A stretch of 7,746 nt of DNA. It comes from Winogradskyella sp. (GTDB taxonomy: Bacteria > Bacteroidota > Bacteroidia > Flavobacteriales > Flavobacteriaceae). This document shows, piece by piece, positions 1 through 5,681 of the stretch. Location: NCBI GenBank assembly GCA_030149115.1, contig JASBSE010000336.1:1-7746 (forward strand), written 5' to 3'. Within the stretch, counting starts at the first letter, position 1, and every line of letters starts with the position of its first letter. The position numbers and the translations under genes are program-made. A model generated the notes under the pieces. That model saw nothing but the letters and a program-made list of their open reading frames with translations, was not told the origin of the DNA and did not search any database.

Positions 1-8
1 AATTTAAA

Positions 9-614
9 ATGGCAAGATATACTGGTCCTAAAACTAAAATAGCTCGTAAATTCGGTCAAGCTATCTTCGGAGACGACAAAGCCTTCGAAAAAAGAAACTA
101 CCCTCCAGGTCAACATGGTAACAACAGAAGACGAGGAAAAAAATCTGAATACGCAATCCAGTTAATGGAAAAGCAAAAAGCAAAATATACTTATGGTATA
201 TTAGAGCGTCAGTTCAGAAACATGTTTAAAAGAGCAACTGCAGCTCAAGGTATTACTGGTGAAGTTTTATTACAATTATGTGAATCTCGTTTAGACAACG
301 TGGTTTTCAGAATGGGTATTGCTCCAACTAGAAGTGCTGCAAGACAATTAGTATCTCACAGACACATTACAGTAAATGGTGAAAAGGTAAACGTTCCTTC
401 TTACCAATTAAAGGCTGGTGATGTTGTTGGTGTAAGAGAAAAATCTAAATCTTTAGAAACTATACAAGCTTCATTATCTAACTCTAGCAGTGTTTATGAG
501 TGGATAACTTGGAATAACGATACTATGCAAGGAACTTATGTTTCTGTACCTGCAAGAATCCAAATTCCTGAGCAAATCAACGAGCAGTTCATCGTCGAAC
601 TTTACTCTAAATAA
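9..614 (+). CDS. rpsD: 30S ribosomal protein S4
   Basis: Primary 16S rRNA-binding protein that nucleates assembly of the 30S body; in many bacteria it also represses its own operon. The 201-residue product starts with the typical MARYTGPK and has the N-terminal YPPGQHG motif at about residues 31-37. It also has an S4 RNA-binding domain at about residues 94-156 (RLDNVVFRMG, then TRSAARQLVSHRHITVNG). Length is normal for the family. The only cysteine is Cys91, so this is the form without the N-terminal zinc-binding cysteines. The ATG at 9 matches the family N-terminus; only eight A/T-only bases precede it here, so its upstream region cannot be judged. It is followed 95 bp later by rpoA with no terminator between, consistent with the alpha operon. 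Identification is by family recognition and is secure. Confidence 0.98.
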   Translation: MARYTGPKTKIARKFGQAIFGDDKAFEKRNYPPGQHGNNRRRGKKSEYAIQLMEKQKAKYTYGILERQFRNMFKRATAAQGITGEVLLQLCESRLDNVVFRMGIAPTRSAARQLVSHRHITVNGEKVNVPSYQLKAGDVVGVREKSKSLETIQASLSNSSSVYEWITWNNDTMQGTYVSVPARIQIPEQINEQFIVELYSK

Positions 615-709
615 TAAATTAATCACATTGGTATTTGTCCAAAGGGTTTATTTGTCTTCTTCAAACTTATAAACCGCGCAACCAAATAACAATTAAAACG
701 AAGAATAAA

Positions 710-1702
710 ATGGCAATATTAAATTTTCAGAAACCGGACAAAGTAATCATGATTGATTCTACTGATTTCGAAGGTAAGTTCGAATTCAGACCTCTAGAAC
801 CAGGATACGGATTAACAGTAGGTAATGCTTTACGTAGAGTATTATTATCTTCTCTAGAAGGTTTCGCAATCACTTCTGTTAGAATAGAAGGTGTAGATCA
901 TGAGTTTTCTACAATTTCTGGAGTAGTAGAAGATGTAACTGAAATGATATTAAACTTAAAGCAGGTAAACTTTAAGCGTCAGATAGATGAAGTAGATAAC
1001 GAAACAGTTACTATTTCTATCTCTGGACAAGAGCAAATCACTGCTGGTGATTTCCAAAAGTTTATTTCAGGTTTCCAAGTATTAAATACAGATTTAGTTA
1101 TCTGTAACTTAGATCCTAAAGTAAATATCAATATGGAGATAACAATAGAAAAAGGTAGAGGTTATGTTCCTGCAGAAGAAAACAAAAAAGCTTCTGCACC
1201 GATGGGAACAATCTTTACAGATTCTATATACACTCCGATCAAAAATGTTAAGTATAGCATCGAGAACTTCCGTGTTGAGCAGAAGACAGATTACGAAAAG
1301 TTAGTTTTCGAAATCTTAACAGATGGTTCTATCCATCCTAAGGATGCTTTAACTGAAGCAGCAAAAATATTAATCCACCACTTCATGTTGTTCTCAGATG
1401 AGCGTATAACATTAGAAGCTGATGAGATTGCACAAACAGAAACTTATGATGAAGAATCACTTCACATGAGACAGTTATTGAAGACAAAATTAGTTGATAT
1501 GGATCTTTCTGTACGTGCGCTTAACTGTTTAAAGGCTGCTGAAGTAGATACTTTAGGTGATTTAGTATCATTCAACAAAAACGATTTAATGAAATTCAGA
1601 AACTTTGGTAAGAAGTCTTTAACTGAGCTTGAAGAATTAGTGAGCGTTAAAGGTCTTAACTTTGGTATGGATTTAAGTAAATACAAATTAGATAAAGACT
1701 AA
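710..1702 (+). CDS. rpoA: DNA-directed RNA polymerase subunit alpha
   Basis: Alpha subunit of RNA polymerase. The N-terminal domain dimerises and scaffolds beta and beta'; the C-terminal domain contacts DNA and activators. The 330-residue product shows GNALRRVLLSS at residues 38-48 (dimerisation region of the N-terminal domain). A C-terminal domain follows an acidic linker, with SVRALNCLKAAEVDTLGDL and FGKKSLTELEELV. Arg269 lies where E. coli Arg265, the key DNA-contacting residue, would be. The frame is open back to a TTG at 635, which would add 25 residues, but MAILNFQKPDKV at 710 matches family N-termini and follows an A-rich stretch typical of flavobacterial starts, so 710 is chosen. It sits between rpsD and rplQ with no terminators, so cotranscription is inferred. 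Nothing is odd about it. Confidence 0.98.
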   Translation: MAILNFQKPDKVIMIDSTDFEGKFEFRPLEPGYGLTVGNALRRVLLSSLEGFAITSVRIEGVDHEFSTISGVVEDVTEMILNLKQVNFKRQIDEVDNETVTISISGQEQITAGDFQKFISGFQVLNTDLVICNLDPKVNINMEITIEKGRGYVPAEENKKASAPMGTIFTDSIYTPIKNVKYSIENFRVEQKTDYEKLVFEILTDGSIHPKDALTEAAKILIHHFMLFSDERITLEADEIAQTETYDEESLHMRQLLKTKLVDMDLSVRALNCLKAAEVDTLGDLVSFNKNDLMKFRNFGKKSLTELEELVSVKGLNFGMDLSKYKLDKD

Positions 1703-1774
1703 TTATAATTAATTATTAATCATATTTTGCTCCTCTAAAAATGAGTTTGGTAGCAAGATGATAAAACAAAAGTC

Positions 1775-2251
1775 ATGAGACACGGAAAAAAATTCAATCA
1801 TTTAGGAAGACAGTCTGCACACAGAAAGTCAATGTTAGCTAATATGGCATGTTCTTTAATAGAGCATAAGCGTATTAACACAACAACTGCTAAGGCTAAA
1901 GCTTTAAAACAGTTTGTAGAACCGTTAATTACAAAGTCTAAAGAAGATACTACTCACAATAGAAGAATTGTGATGTCTAGACTTAGACAAAAAGAAGCGG
2001 TTGCTGAATTGTTTAGAGATGTAGCTGCAAAAGTAGGTGATCGTCCAGGTGGTTATACACGTATCATTAAGTTAGGAAATCGTTTAGGTGATAACGCTGA
2101 TATGTCTATGATAGAATTAGTAGATTACAATGAGCTTTATAATGCTGATAAGCCTGCTAAAAAATCAACTCGTAGAAGTAGAAGAGGTGGTAAGAAGAGC
2201 ACAACTGCTGTTCCTCCTGTAGAAACTCAAGCTTCAAACGAAGAAGAATAA
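1775..2251 (+). CDS. rplQ: 50S ribosomal protein L17
   Basis: Large-subunit ribosomal protein, last gene of the alpha operon. The 158-residue product opens with MRHGKKFNHLGR and contains the family core through GGYTRIIKLGNRLGD to MIELVDYN at about residues 112-119. A tail of about 40 residues follows: first strongly basic (KKSTRRSRRGGKK, about 129-141), then acidic to the end (SNEEE). E. coli L17 is about 127 residues, so the tail is extra; extended tails are common in Bacteroidota L17 as far as I know. The gene begins 72 bp after rpoA and ends 28 bp before a strong terminator, so it closes the transcription unit. The ATG at 1775 is fixed by the conserved N-terminus. Confidence 0.97.
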   Translation: MRHGKKFNHLGRQSAHRKSMLANMACSLIEHKRINTTTAKAKALKQFVEPLITKSKEDTTHNRRIVMSRLRQKEAVAELFRDVAAKVGDRPGGYTRIIKLGNRLGDNADMSMIELVDYNELYNADKPAKKSTRRSRRGGKKSTTAVPPVETQASNEEE

Positions 2252-2278
2252 TCGATGTTGATAACGATTAATAAATAT

Positions 2279-2313
2279 AAAGGATAGACTTTTTAAGTTT
2301 ATCCTTTTTTTTT
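2279..2313 (+). terminator. Intrinsic terminator after rplQ
   Basis: An 8-bp stem (GGATAGAC with GTTTATCC, one G-T pair) encloses a 7-base loop and is followed by nine T residues. Three A residues before the stem can pair with the first Ts. This ends the rpsD-rpoA-rplQ transcript and separates it from carA. Confidence 0.9.
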
Positions 2314-2330
2314 GGAATTTTGTAAAACTT

Positions 2331-2348
2331 TTTCTGCCAATGCAGAAA
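2331..2348 (+). promoter_or_regulatory. Short hairpin in the carA leader
   Basis: TTTCTGC and GCAGAAA form a perfect 7-bp inverted repeat around a CAAT loop, 17 bases upstream of the carA ATG. No T-run follows, so it is not a terminator. A degenerate -7-like sequence (GAATTTTG, 2315-2322; consensus TAnnTTTG) lies just before it. If that is the promoter, the hairpin would sit at the 5' end of the carA mRNA. I found no convincing -33 element. Any role in mRNA stability or translation is inference. Confidence 0.4.
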
Positions 2349-2365
2349 TCTCATAAACATTGCAC

Positions 2366-3994
2366 ATGAAATATAAACAAAGAAAAAAAGCTCTGATTCT
2401 ATTAGAAGATGGTACTATTTTTTATGGTAAATCAATAGGGAAAGATGGTACAGCGTTTGGCGAAGTATGCTTTAATACTGGTACAACAGGTTATCAGGAA
2501 ATTTTTACTGACCCTTCTTACTATGGTCAGCTTATGGTTACCACAAATGCGCATATTGGTAATTATGGAACCAAAGAAGATGAAATGGAGTCTGAAGATG
2601 TGAAGATAGCAGGTTTAATTTGCAAAAACTTTAGTTTTGAATACTCTCGCCCTGCAGGAGATAGTTCATTAGAAGATTTCTTTGAAAAATACAATACACT
2701 GGCCATTGCAGATGTAGATACAAGAGCTTTGGTTAGCTATATAAGAGATAACGGAGCAATGAATGCTGTTATTTCTACAGAAGTAGATGATATAGATAAT
2801 CTTAAAAAGCAGTTAGCTGAACAGCCAGATATGAAAGGTTTGGAGTTGGCTTCAAAAGTATCAACTAAAGAGCCTTATTATTTTGGTGATGAAAATGCGA
2901 CTTATAAAATTGCGGCTTTAGATATAGGAATTAAAAAGAATATTCTTAGAAACTTGGCTAAGCGAGATGCTTACATAAAAGTGTTTCCGTACAATTCTAA
3001 GTTTGAAGATTTAGAAGCGTTTAATCCAGATGGTTACTTCTTATCAAACGGGCCAGGAGATCCTGAGCCATTAGTAGAAGCACAAGCAGTAGCAAAAGAA
3101 ATTATTGCAAGAAACAAACCACTGTTTGGTATATGTTTAGGGCATCAGGTTATAGCTCTAGCCAATGGTATTTCTACATACAAGATGCATAATGGTCATA
3201 GGGGAATAAATCATCCTGTAAAAAATCTTATTACAGGAAAAGGTGAAATTACATCCCAAAATCATGGCTTTGCTATTAATAGAGAAGAGACCGAAGCCAA
3301 TGAAAATGTAGAAATAACACATGTTCATCTTAATGATGATACAGTTGCCGGAATTAAGATAAAAAATAAGAATTGCTTTTCGGTACAGTACCATCCTGAA
3401 GCAAGTCCTGGGCCAAATGATTCAGTATATTTATTTGACCAGTTTATAGAGAATATTAAAAATAATATTCTTAGAAATTTAGCCAAGCGAGATGCTTATA
3501 TAAAGGTGTTTCCTTACAATTCTAAATTTGAAGATTTAGAAGCATTTAATCCAGATGGTTACTTTTTGTCAAACGGACCAGGCGATCCAGAACCATTGGT
3601 AGAAGCACAAGCAGTAGCAAAAGAAATTATTGCCAGAAATAAGCCATTATTTGGTATTTGTTTAGGACATCAAGTTATTGCTTTAGCTAACGGAATTTCT
3701 ACTTATAAAATGCATAATGGACATAGAGGTATAAACCATCCGGTAAAAAATCTTATTACAGGAAAAGGTGAAATTACATCTCAAAATCATGGTTTTGCTA
3801 TTAATAGAGAAGAAACCGAAGCCAATGATAATGTAGAAATAACTCATGTACATCTTAATGATAATACAGTAGCAGGCATTAAAATAAAAGACAAGAATTG
3901 TTTCTCGGTACAGTACCATCCAGAAGCAAGTCCTGGACCAAATGATTCAGTATATTTATTTGATCAGTTTATAGAGAATATTAAAAATAACTAG
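2366..3994 (+). CDS. carA: Carbamoyl-phosphate synthase small subunit with tandemly duplicated amidotransferase domain
   Basis: CarA hydrolyses glutamine and passes ammonia to CarB, which makes carbamoyl phosphate for arginine and pyrimidine synthesis. The product has 542 residues; the family usually has about 360-385. Residues 1 to about 150 form the normal N-terminal small-chain domain (LEDGTIFYGKSIG, FNTGTTGYQEIFTDPSY). A class I glutamine amidotransferase domain follows with SNGPGDP (227-233), GICLGHQ (nucleophile Cys257) and QYHPEASPGP (His343, Glu345). It is then repeated: SNGPGDP at 402-408, Cys432, His518, Glu520. Both catalytic sets are intact and in frame. The duplicated unit is residues 192-366 and 367-541. 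The first strand of the domain (IAALDIG, about 182-188) is not duplicated, and no linker separates the copies. The ATG at 2366 is preferred to an in-frame TTG at 2360. Terminators bracket the gene, so it appears monocistronic, and no carB is in the window. Confidence 0.95.
   Translation: MKYKQRKKALILLEDGTIFYGKSIGKDGTAFGEVCFNTGTTGYQEIFTDPSYYGQLMVTTNAHIGNYGTKEDEMESEDVKIAGLICKNFSFEYSRPAGDSSLEDFFEKYNTLAIADVDTRALVSYIRDNGAMNAVISTEVDDIDNLKKQLAEQPDMKGLELASKVSTKEPYYFGDENATYKIAALDIGIKKNILRNLAKRDAYIKVFPYNSKFEDLEAFNPDGYFLSNGPGDPEPLVEAQAVAKEIIARNKPLFGICLGHQVIALANGISTYKMHNGHRGINHPVKNLITGKGEITSQNHGFAINREETEANENVEITHVHLNDDTVAGIKIKNKNCFSVQYHPEASPGPNDSVYLFDQFIENIKNNILRNLAKRDAYIKVFPYNSKFEDLEAFNPDGYFLSNGPGDPEPLVEAQAVAKEIIARNKPLFGICLGHQVIALANGISTYKMHNGHRGINHPVKNLITGKGEITSQNHGFAINREETEANDNVEITHVHLNDNTVAGIKIKDKNCFSVQYHPEASPGPNDSVYLFDQFIENIKNN
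2939..3463 (+). repeat. Tandem repeat unit 1 within carA (525 bp)
   Basis: First of two directly adjacent 525-bp (175-codon) units that cover nearly all of the amidotransferase domain. It begins at the codons for NILRNLAKR and ends after the codons for FIENIKN. By hand alignment it differs from unit 2 at about 54 bases in 52 codons, roughly 90% identity. Only three codons change the residue, all in the last third of the unit: E/D, D/N and N/D. Where the units differ at third positions, unit 1 more often carries G or C (about 25 sites against 13). Confidence 0.97.
3464..3988 (+). repeat. Tandem repeat unit 2 within carA (525 bp)
   Basis: Second unit, offset exactly 525 bp from unit 1 and in the same frame, with all catalytic codons retained (Cys432, His518, Glu520). 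One further Asn codon and the TAG stop follow at 3989-3994. ATTAAAAA occurs at 2930 and 3455, just before each unit, and again at 3980, at the end of unit 2. This is the kind of short homology at which an illegitimate or slipped exchange could have made the duplication. Confidence 0.97.
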
Positions 3995-3997
3995 TAG

Positions 3998-4036
3998 AAA
4001 AAACGCAACAAAATTCGAGATTTGTTGCGTTTTTTT
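3998..4036 (+). terminator. Intrinsic terminator after carA
   Basis: A 9-bp perfect stem (CGCAACAAA with TTTGTTGCG) with an 8-base loop is flanked by six A residues upstream and seven T residues downstream. The A-run could let it also work on the opposite strand, although no gene faces it here. It starts four bases after the carA stop codon. Confidence 0.93.
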
Positions 4037-4063
4037 AGTTTCGAAAACATTATAGTAAATATT

Positions 4064-4079
4064 AATCGTAATTATGATT
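4064..4079. promoter_or_regulatory. Near-palindrome upstream of the eno promoter
   Basis: A 16-bp sequence, AATCGTAATTATGATT, is palindromic at 14 of 16 positions and lies directly upstream of the candidate -33 element of eno. It could be a site for a dimeric regulator, but the region is AT-rich and chance is a fair alternative. Confidence 0.25.
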
Positions 4080-4116
4080 TTTGTTCTGTTTTACGGTCTA
4101 TATTTTCGTAATTTTG
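4080..4116 (+). promoter_or_regulatory. Predicted eno promoter (Bacteroidota type)
   Basis: TAATTTTG at 4109-4116 matches the Bacteroidota -7 consensus TAnnTTTG exactly and lies 28 bases before the eno ATG. The -33 element is less clear. TTTG at 4080-4083 gives a 25-base spacer, longer than usual; TCTG at 4085-4088 gives a 20-base spacer with one mismatch. Transcription would start near 4122, leaving a leader of about 20 bases with no Shine-Dalgarno sequence. Confidence 0.6.
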
Positions 4117-4144
4117 GAATAATCAACAATTAAAAAATAAAGAA

Positions 4145-5437
4145 ATGAGCATTATAGTTAATGTACACGCAAGACAAATTTTAGATTCTAGAGGTAATCC
4201 AACTGTAGAAGTAGATGTTGTAACAGAAAATGGCATTATGGGAAGAGCCGCTGTGCCTTCTGGCGCATCAACTGGTGAGCATGAGGCTGTTGAATTACGA
4301 GATGGCGGAGATACTTACATGGGAAAAGGCGTGTTGAAAGCTGTAGAAAATGTGAATTCAACTATAGCTCAAGAGTTACTTGGTATATCTGTTTTTGAAC
4401 AAAATATGATAGACCAATTAATGATTGAGATTGATGGTACAAAAAATAAAAGCAACTTAGGCGCTAACGCTATACTGGGTGTTTCTCTTGCAGTTGCCAA
4501 AGCTGCCGCTAATGAATTAGGAATGCCATTATACAGATATGTTGGTGGAGTTTCTGCAAATACGCTACCATTACCTATGATGAATATCATTAACGGCGGT
4601 TCTCATAGTGATGCACCAATTGCATTTCAGGAATTTATGATTATGCCAGTAAAGGCAAAAGATTTTACACATGCTATGCAAATGGGAACAGAGATTTTCC
4701 ATAATCTTAAAAAGGTATTACACGATAGAGGTCTTAGTACTGCAGTAGGTGACGAAGGTGGTTTTGCACCAAACTTAGCTGGTGGTACAGAAGATGCACT
4801 AGATTCAATAAAACTTGCAGTAGAAAAAGCAGGTTATACATTTGGAGATGACGTTAAGATAGCTCTAGACTGTGCTGCTGCTGAGTTTTATGTTGATGGT
4901 AAATATGACTACACAAAGTTTGAAGGCGAATCAGGTAAAGTAAGAACATCTGCAGAGCAAGCTGATTACTTGGCTGAACTAGCTTCAAAATATCCGATTA
5001 TTTCAATTGAAGACGGAATGGATGAAAACGATTGGGATGGGTGGAAAGTTTTGACAGACAAGATAGGAGATAAAGTACAGTTAGTTGGTGACGATTTATT
5101 TGTAACCAATGTAGAACGTTTATCTCGTGGTATTGAAAACGGAATAGCAAATTCTATCTTAATTAAGGTAAACCAAATTGGTACTTTGTCTGAAACTATT
5201 TCTGCAGTAAATATGGCGCACAATGCTGGTTACACATCGGTAATGTCACATAGATCTGGTGAAACTGAAGATAATACTATTGCAGATTTAGCAGTAGCAT
5301 TAAACACAGGTCAGATTAAAACAGGTTCAGCGTCGCGTAGTGATCGTATGGCAAAATACAATCAATTATTACGTATTGAAGAAGAGCTAGGTGATGTAGC
5401 ATATTTTCCTCAAGAAAATGCGTTTAAAGTGAAATAA
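4145..5437 (+). CDS. eno: Enolase (phosphopyruvate hydratase)
   Basis: Cytoplasmic, Mg2+-dependent enzyme that interconverts 2-phosphoglycerate and phosphoenolpyruvate in glycolysis and gluconeogenesis. The 430-residue product is full length. It has the N-terminal ARQILDSRGNPTVEVDV segment and the acid/base pair Glu204 (in GDEGGFAPN) and Lys341 (in LIKVNQIGT). The metal ligands are Asp242 (ALDCAAAEF), Glu289 (SIEDGMDE) and Asp316 (GDD). The signature SHRSGETEDNTIADLAV is also present. No active-site residue is missing. The ATG at 4145 is fixed by the conserved N-terminus and follows an A-rich stretch. It has its own predicted promoter and a downstream terminator, so it is probably transcribed alone. 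Confidence 0.99.
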   Translation: MSIIVNVHARQILDSRGNPTVEVDVVTENGIMGRAAVPSGASTGEHEAVELRDGGDTYMGKGVLKAVENVNSTIAQELLGISVFEQNMIDQLMIEIDGTKNKSNLGANAILGVSLAVAKAAANELGMPLYRYVGGVSANTLPLPMMNIINGGSHSDAPIAFQEFMIMPVKAKDFTHAMQMGTEIFHNLKKVLHDRGLSTAVGDEGGFAPNLAGGTEDALDSIKLAVEKAGYTFGDDVKIALDCAAAEFYVDGKYDYTKFEGESGKVRTSAEQADYLAELASKYPIISIEDGMDENDWDGWKVLTDKIGDKVQLVGDDLFVTNVERLSRGIENGIANSILIKVNQIGTLSETISAVNMAHNAGYTSVMSHRSGETEDNTIADLAVALNTGQIKTGSASRSDRMAKYNQLLRIEEELGDVAYFPQENAFKVK

Positions 5438-5445
5438 CATTCTTA

Positions 5446-5463
5446 AAATACATTTATGTATTT
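5446..5463 (+). other. Small AT-rich hairpin after eno
   Basis: AAATACA and TGTATTT form a perfect 7-bp inverted repeat with a TTTA loop, just ahead of the eno terminator. It has little GC and no T-run, so it is weak as RNA structure. It might protect the 3' end of the transcript, but it may have no role. Confidence 0.25.
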
Positions 5464-5469
5464 GAAAAG

Positions 5470-5498
5470 CCTATCTATTTATATGGATAGGTTTTTTT
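5470..5498 (+). terminator. Intrinsic terminator after eno
   Basis: CCTATC pairs with GATAGG and the stem continues inward through T-G, A-T and T-A pairs (9 bp in total) to a 4-base loop. Seven T residues follow. It lies about 30 bases after the eno stop codon. Confidence 0.88.
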
Positions 5499-5596
5499 GT
5501 GCTTTTCAATTAGAAAATAGTAGTCTGAATAGTACCAGAAAGTGAATGAAAATTATTTCTTTTTTTCTATTGATTTCAAGAATACCCAAATTGTTA

Positions 5597-5628
5597 AAAC
5601 GATTGTAAATTGACTTCCGAAATCGTTT
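5597..5628. promoter_or_regulatory. Inverted repeat at the gltA promoter, possible operator
   Basis: Perfect 8-bp arms, AAACGATT (5597-5604) and AATCGTTT (5621-5628), are separated by 16 bases. They span the candidate -33 TTG and end two bases before the candidate -7 element, a position suited to a regulator that competes with RNA polymerase. I do not recognise the motif, and AT-rich sequence makes such repeats fairly easy by chance. Confidence 0.35.
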
Positions 5629-5637
5629 GATATTTTG
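5610..5637 (+). promoter_or_regulatory. Candidate gltA promoter
   Basis: TTGAC starting at 5610 lies 18 bases upstream of TATTTTG at 5631-5637. The latter resembles the TAnnTTTG -7 element with one base missing. The spacing suits a Bacteroidota promoter, and the implied leader to the ATG at 5682 is about 40 bases. This is the best candidate in the 183 bases between the eno terminator and gltA; I see nothing else there beyond the inverted repeat. Confidence 0.4.
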
Positions 5638-5681
5638 TAAATTAGCAATCCTTAAAAATTCACAAAAACAAGTAAAAAAAT

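Noticed and set aside
635..709. In-frame TTG-initiated extension of rpoA by 25 residues
   Set aside because: The added residues do not look like RpoA, and MAILNFQKPDKV at 710 gives the normal 330-residue length with an A-rich upstream context.
1705..1716. 12-bp palindrome ATAATTAATTAT after rpoA
   Set aside because: It is made only of A and T in an AT-rich gap, has no T-run for termination, and lies inside a probable operon.
1741..1761. Tiny open frame (MSLVAR) just upstream of rplQ
   Set aside because: It has six codons and no supporting signal; such frames are expected by chance, and no leader-peptide features are visible.
2360..2365. TTG start two codons upstream of the carA ATG
   Set aside because: The ATG at 2366 is the simpler start, and the two extra residues add nothing recognisable.
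3158..3919. Two similar 78-codon open frames on the minus strand inside carA (3158-3394 and 3683-3919)
   Set aside because: They are antisense to the two amidotransferase units and resemble each other only because the plus-strand DNA is duplicated. The products match nothing I recognise.
2939..3988. Mobile element or domain acquired from an unrelated source as the origin of the carA repeat
   Set aside because: The two units are homologous to each other and to CarA throughout. No terminal inverted repeats, target duplications or transposase are present, so duplication or allele recombination explains it better.
4369..5223. Minus-strand open frames inside eno
   Set aside because: They lie antisense to well-conserved enolase coding sequence, with no recognisable product or promoter.
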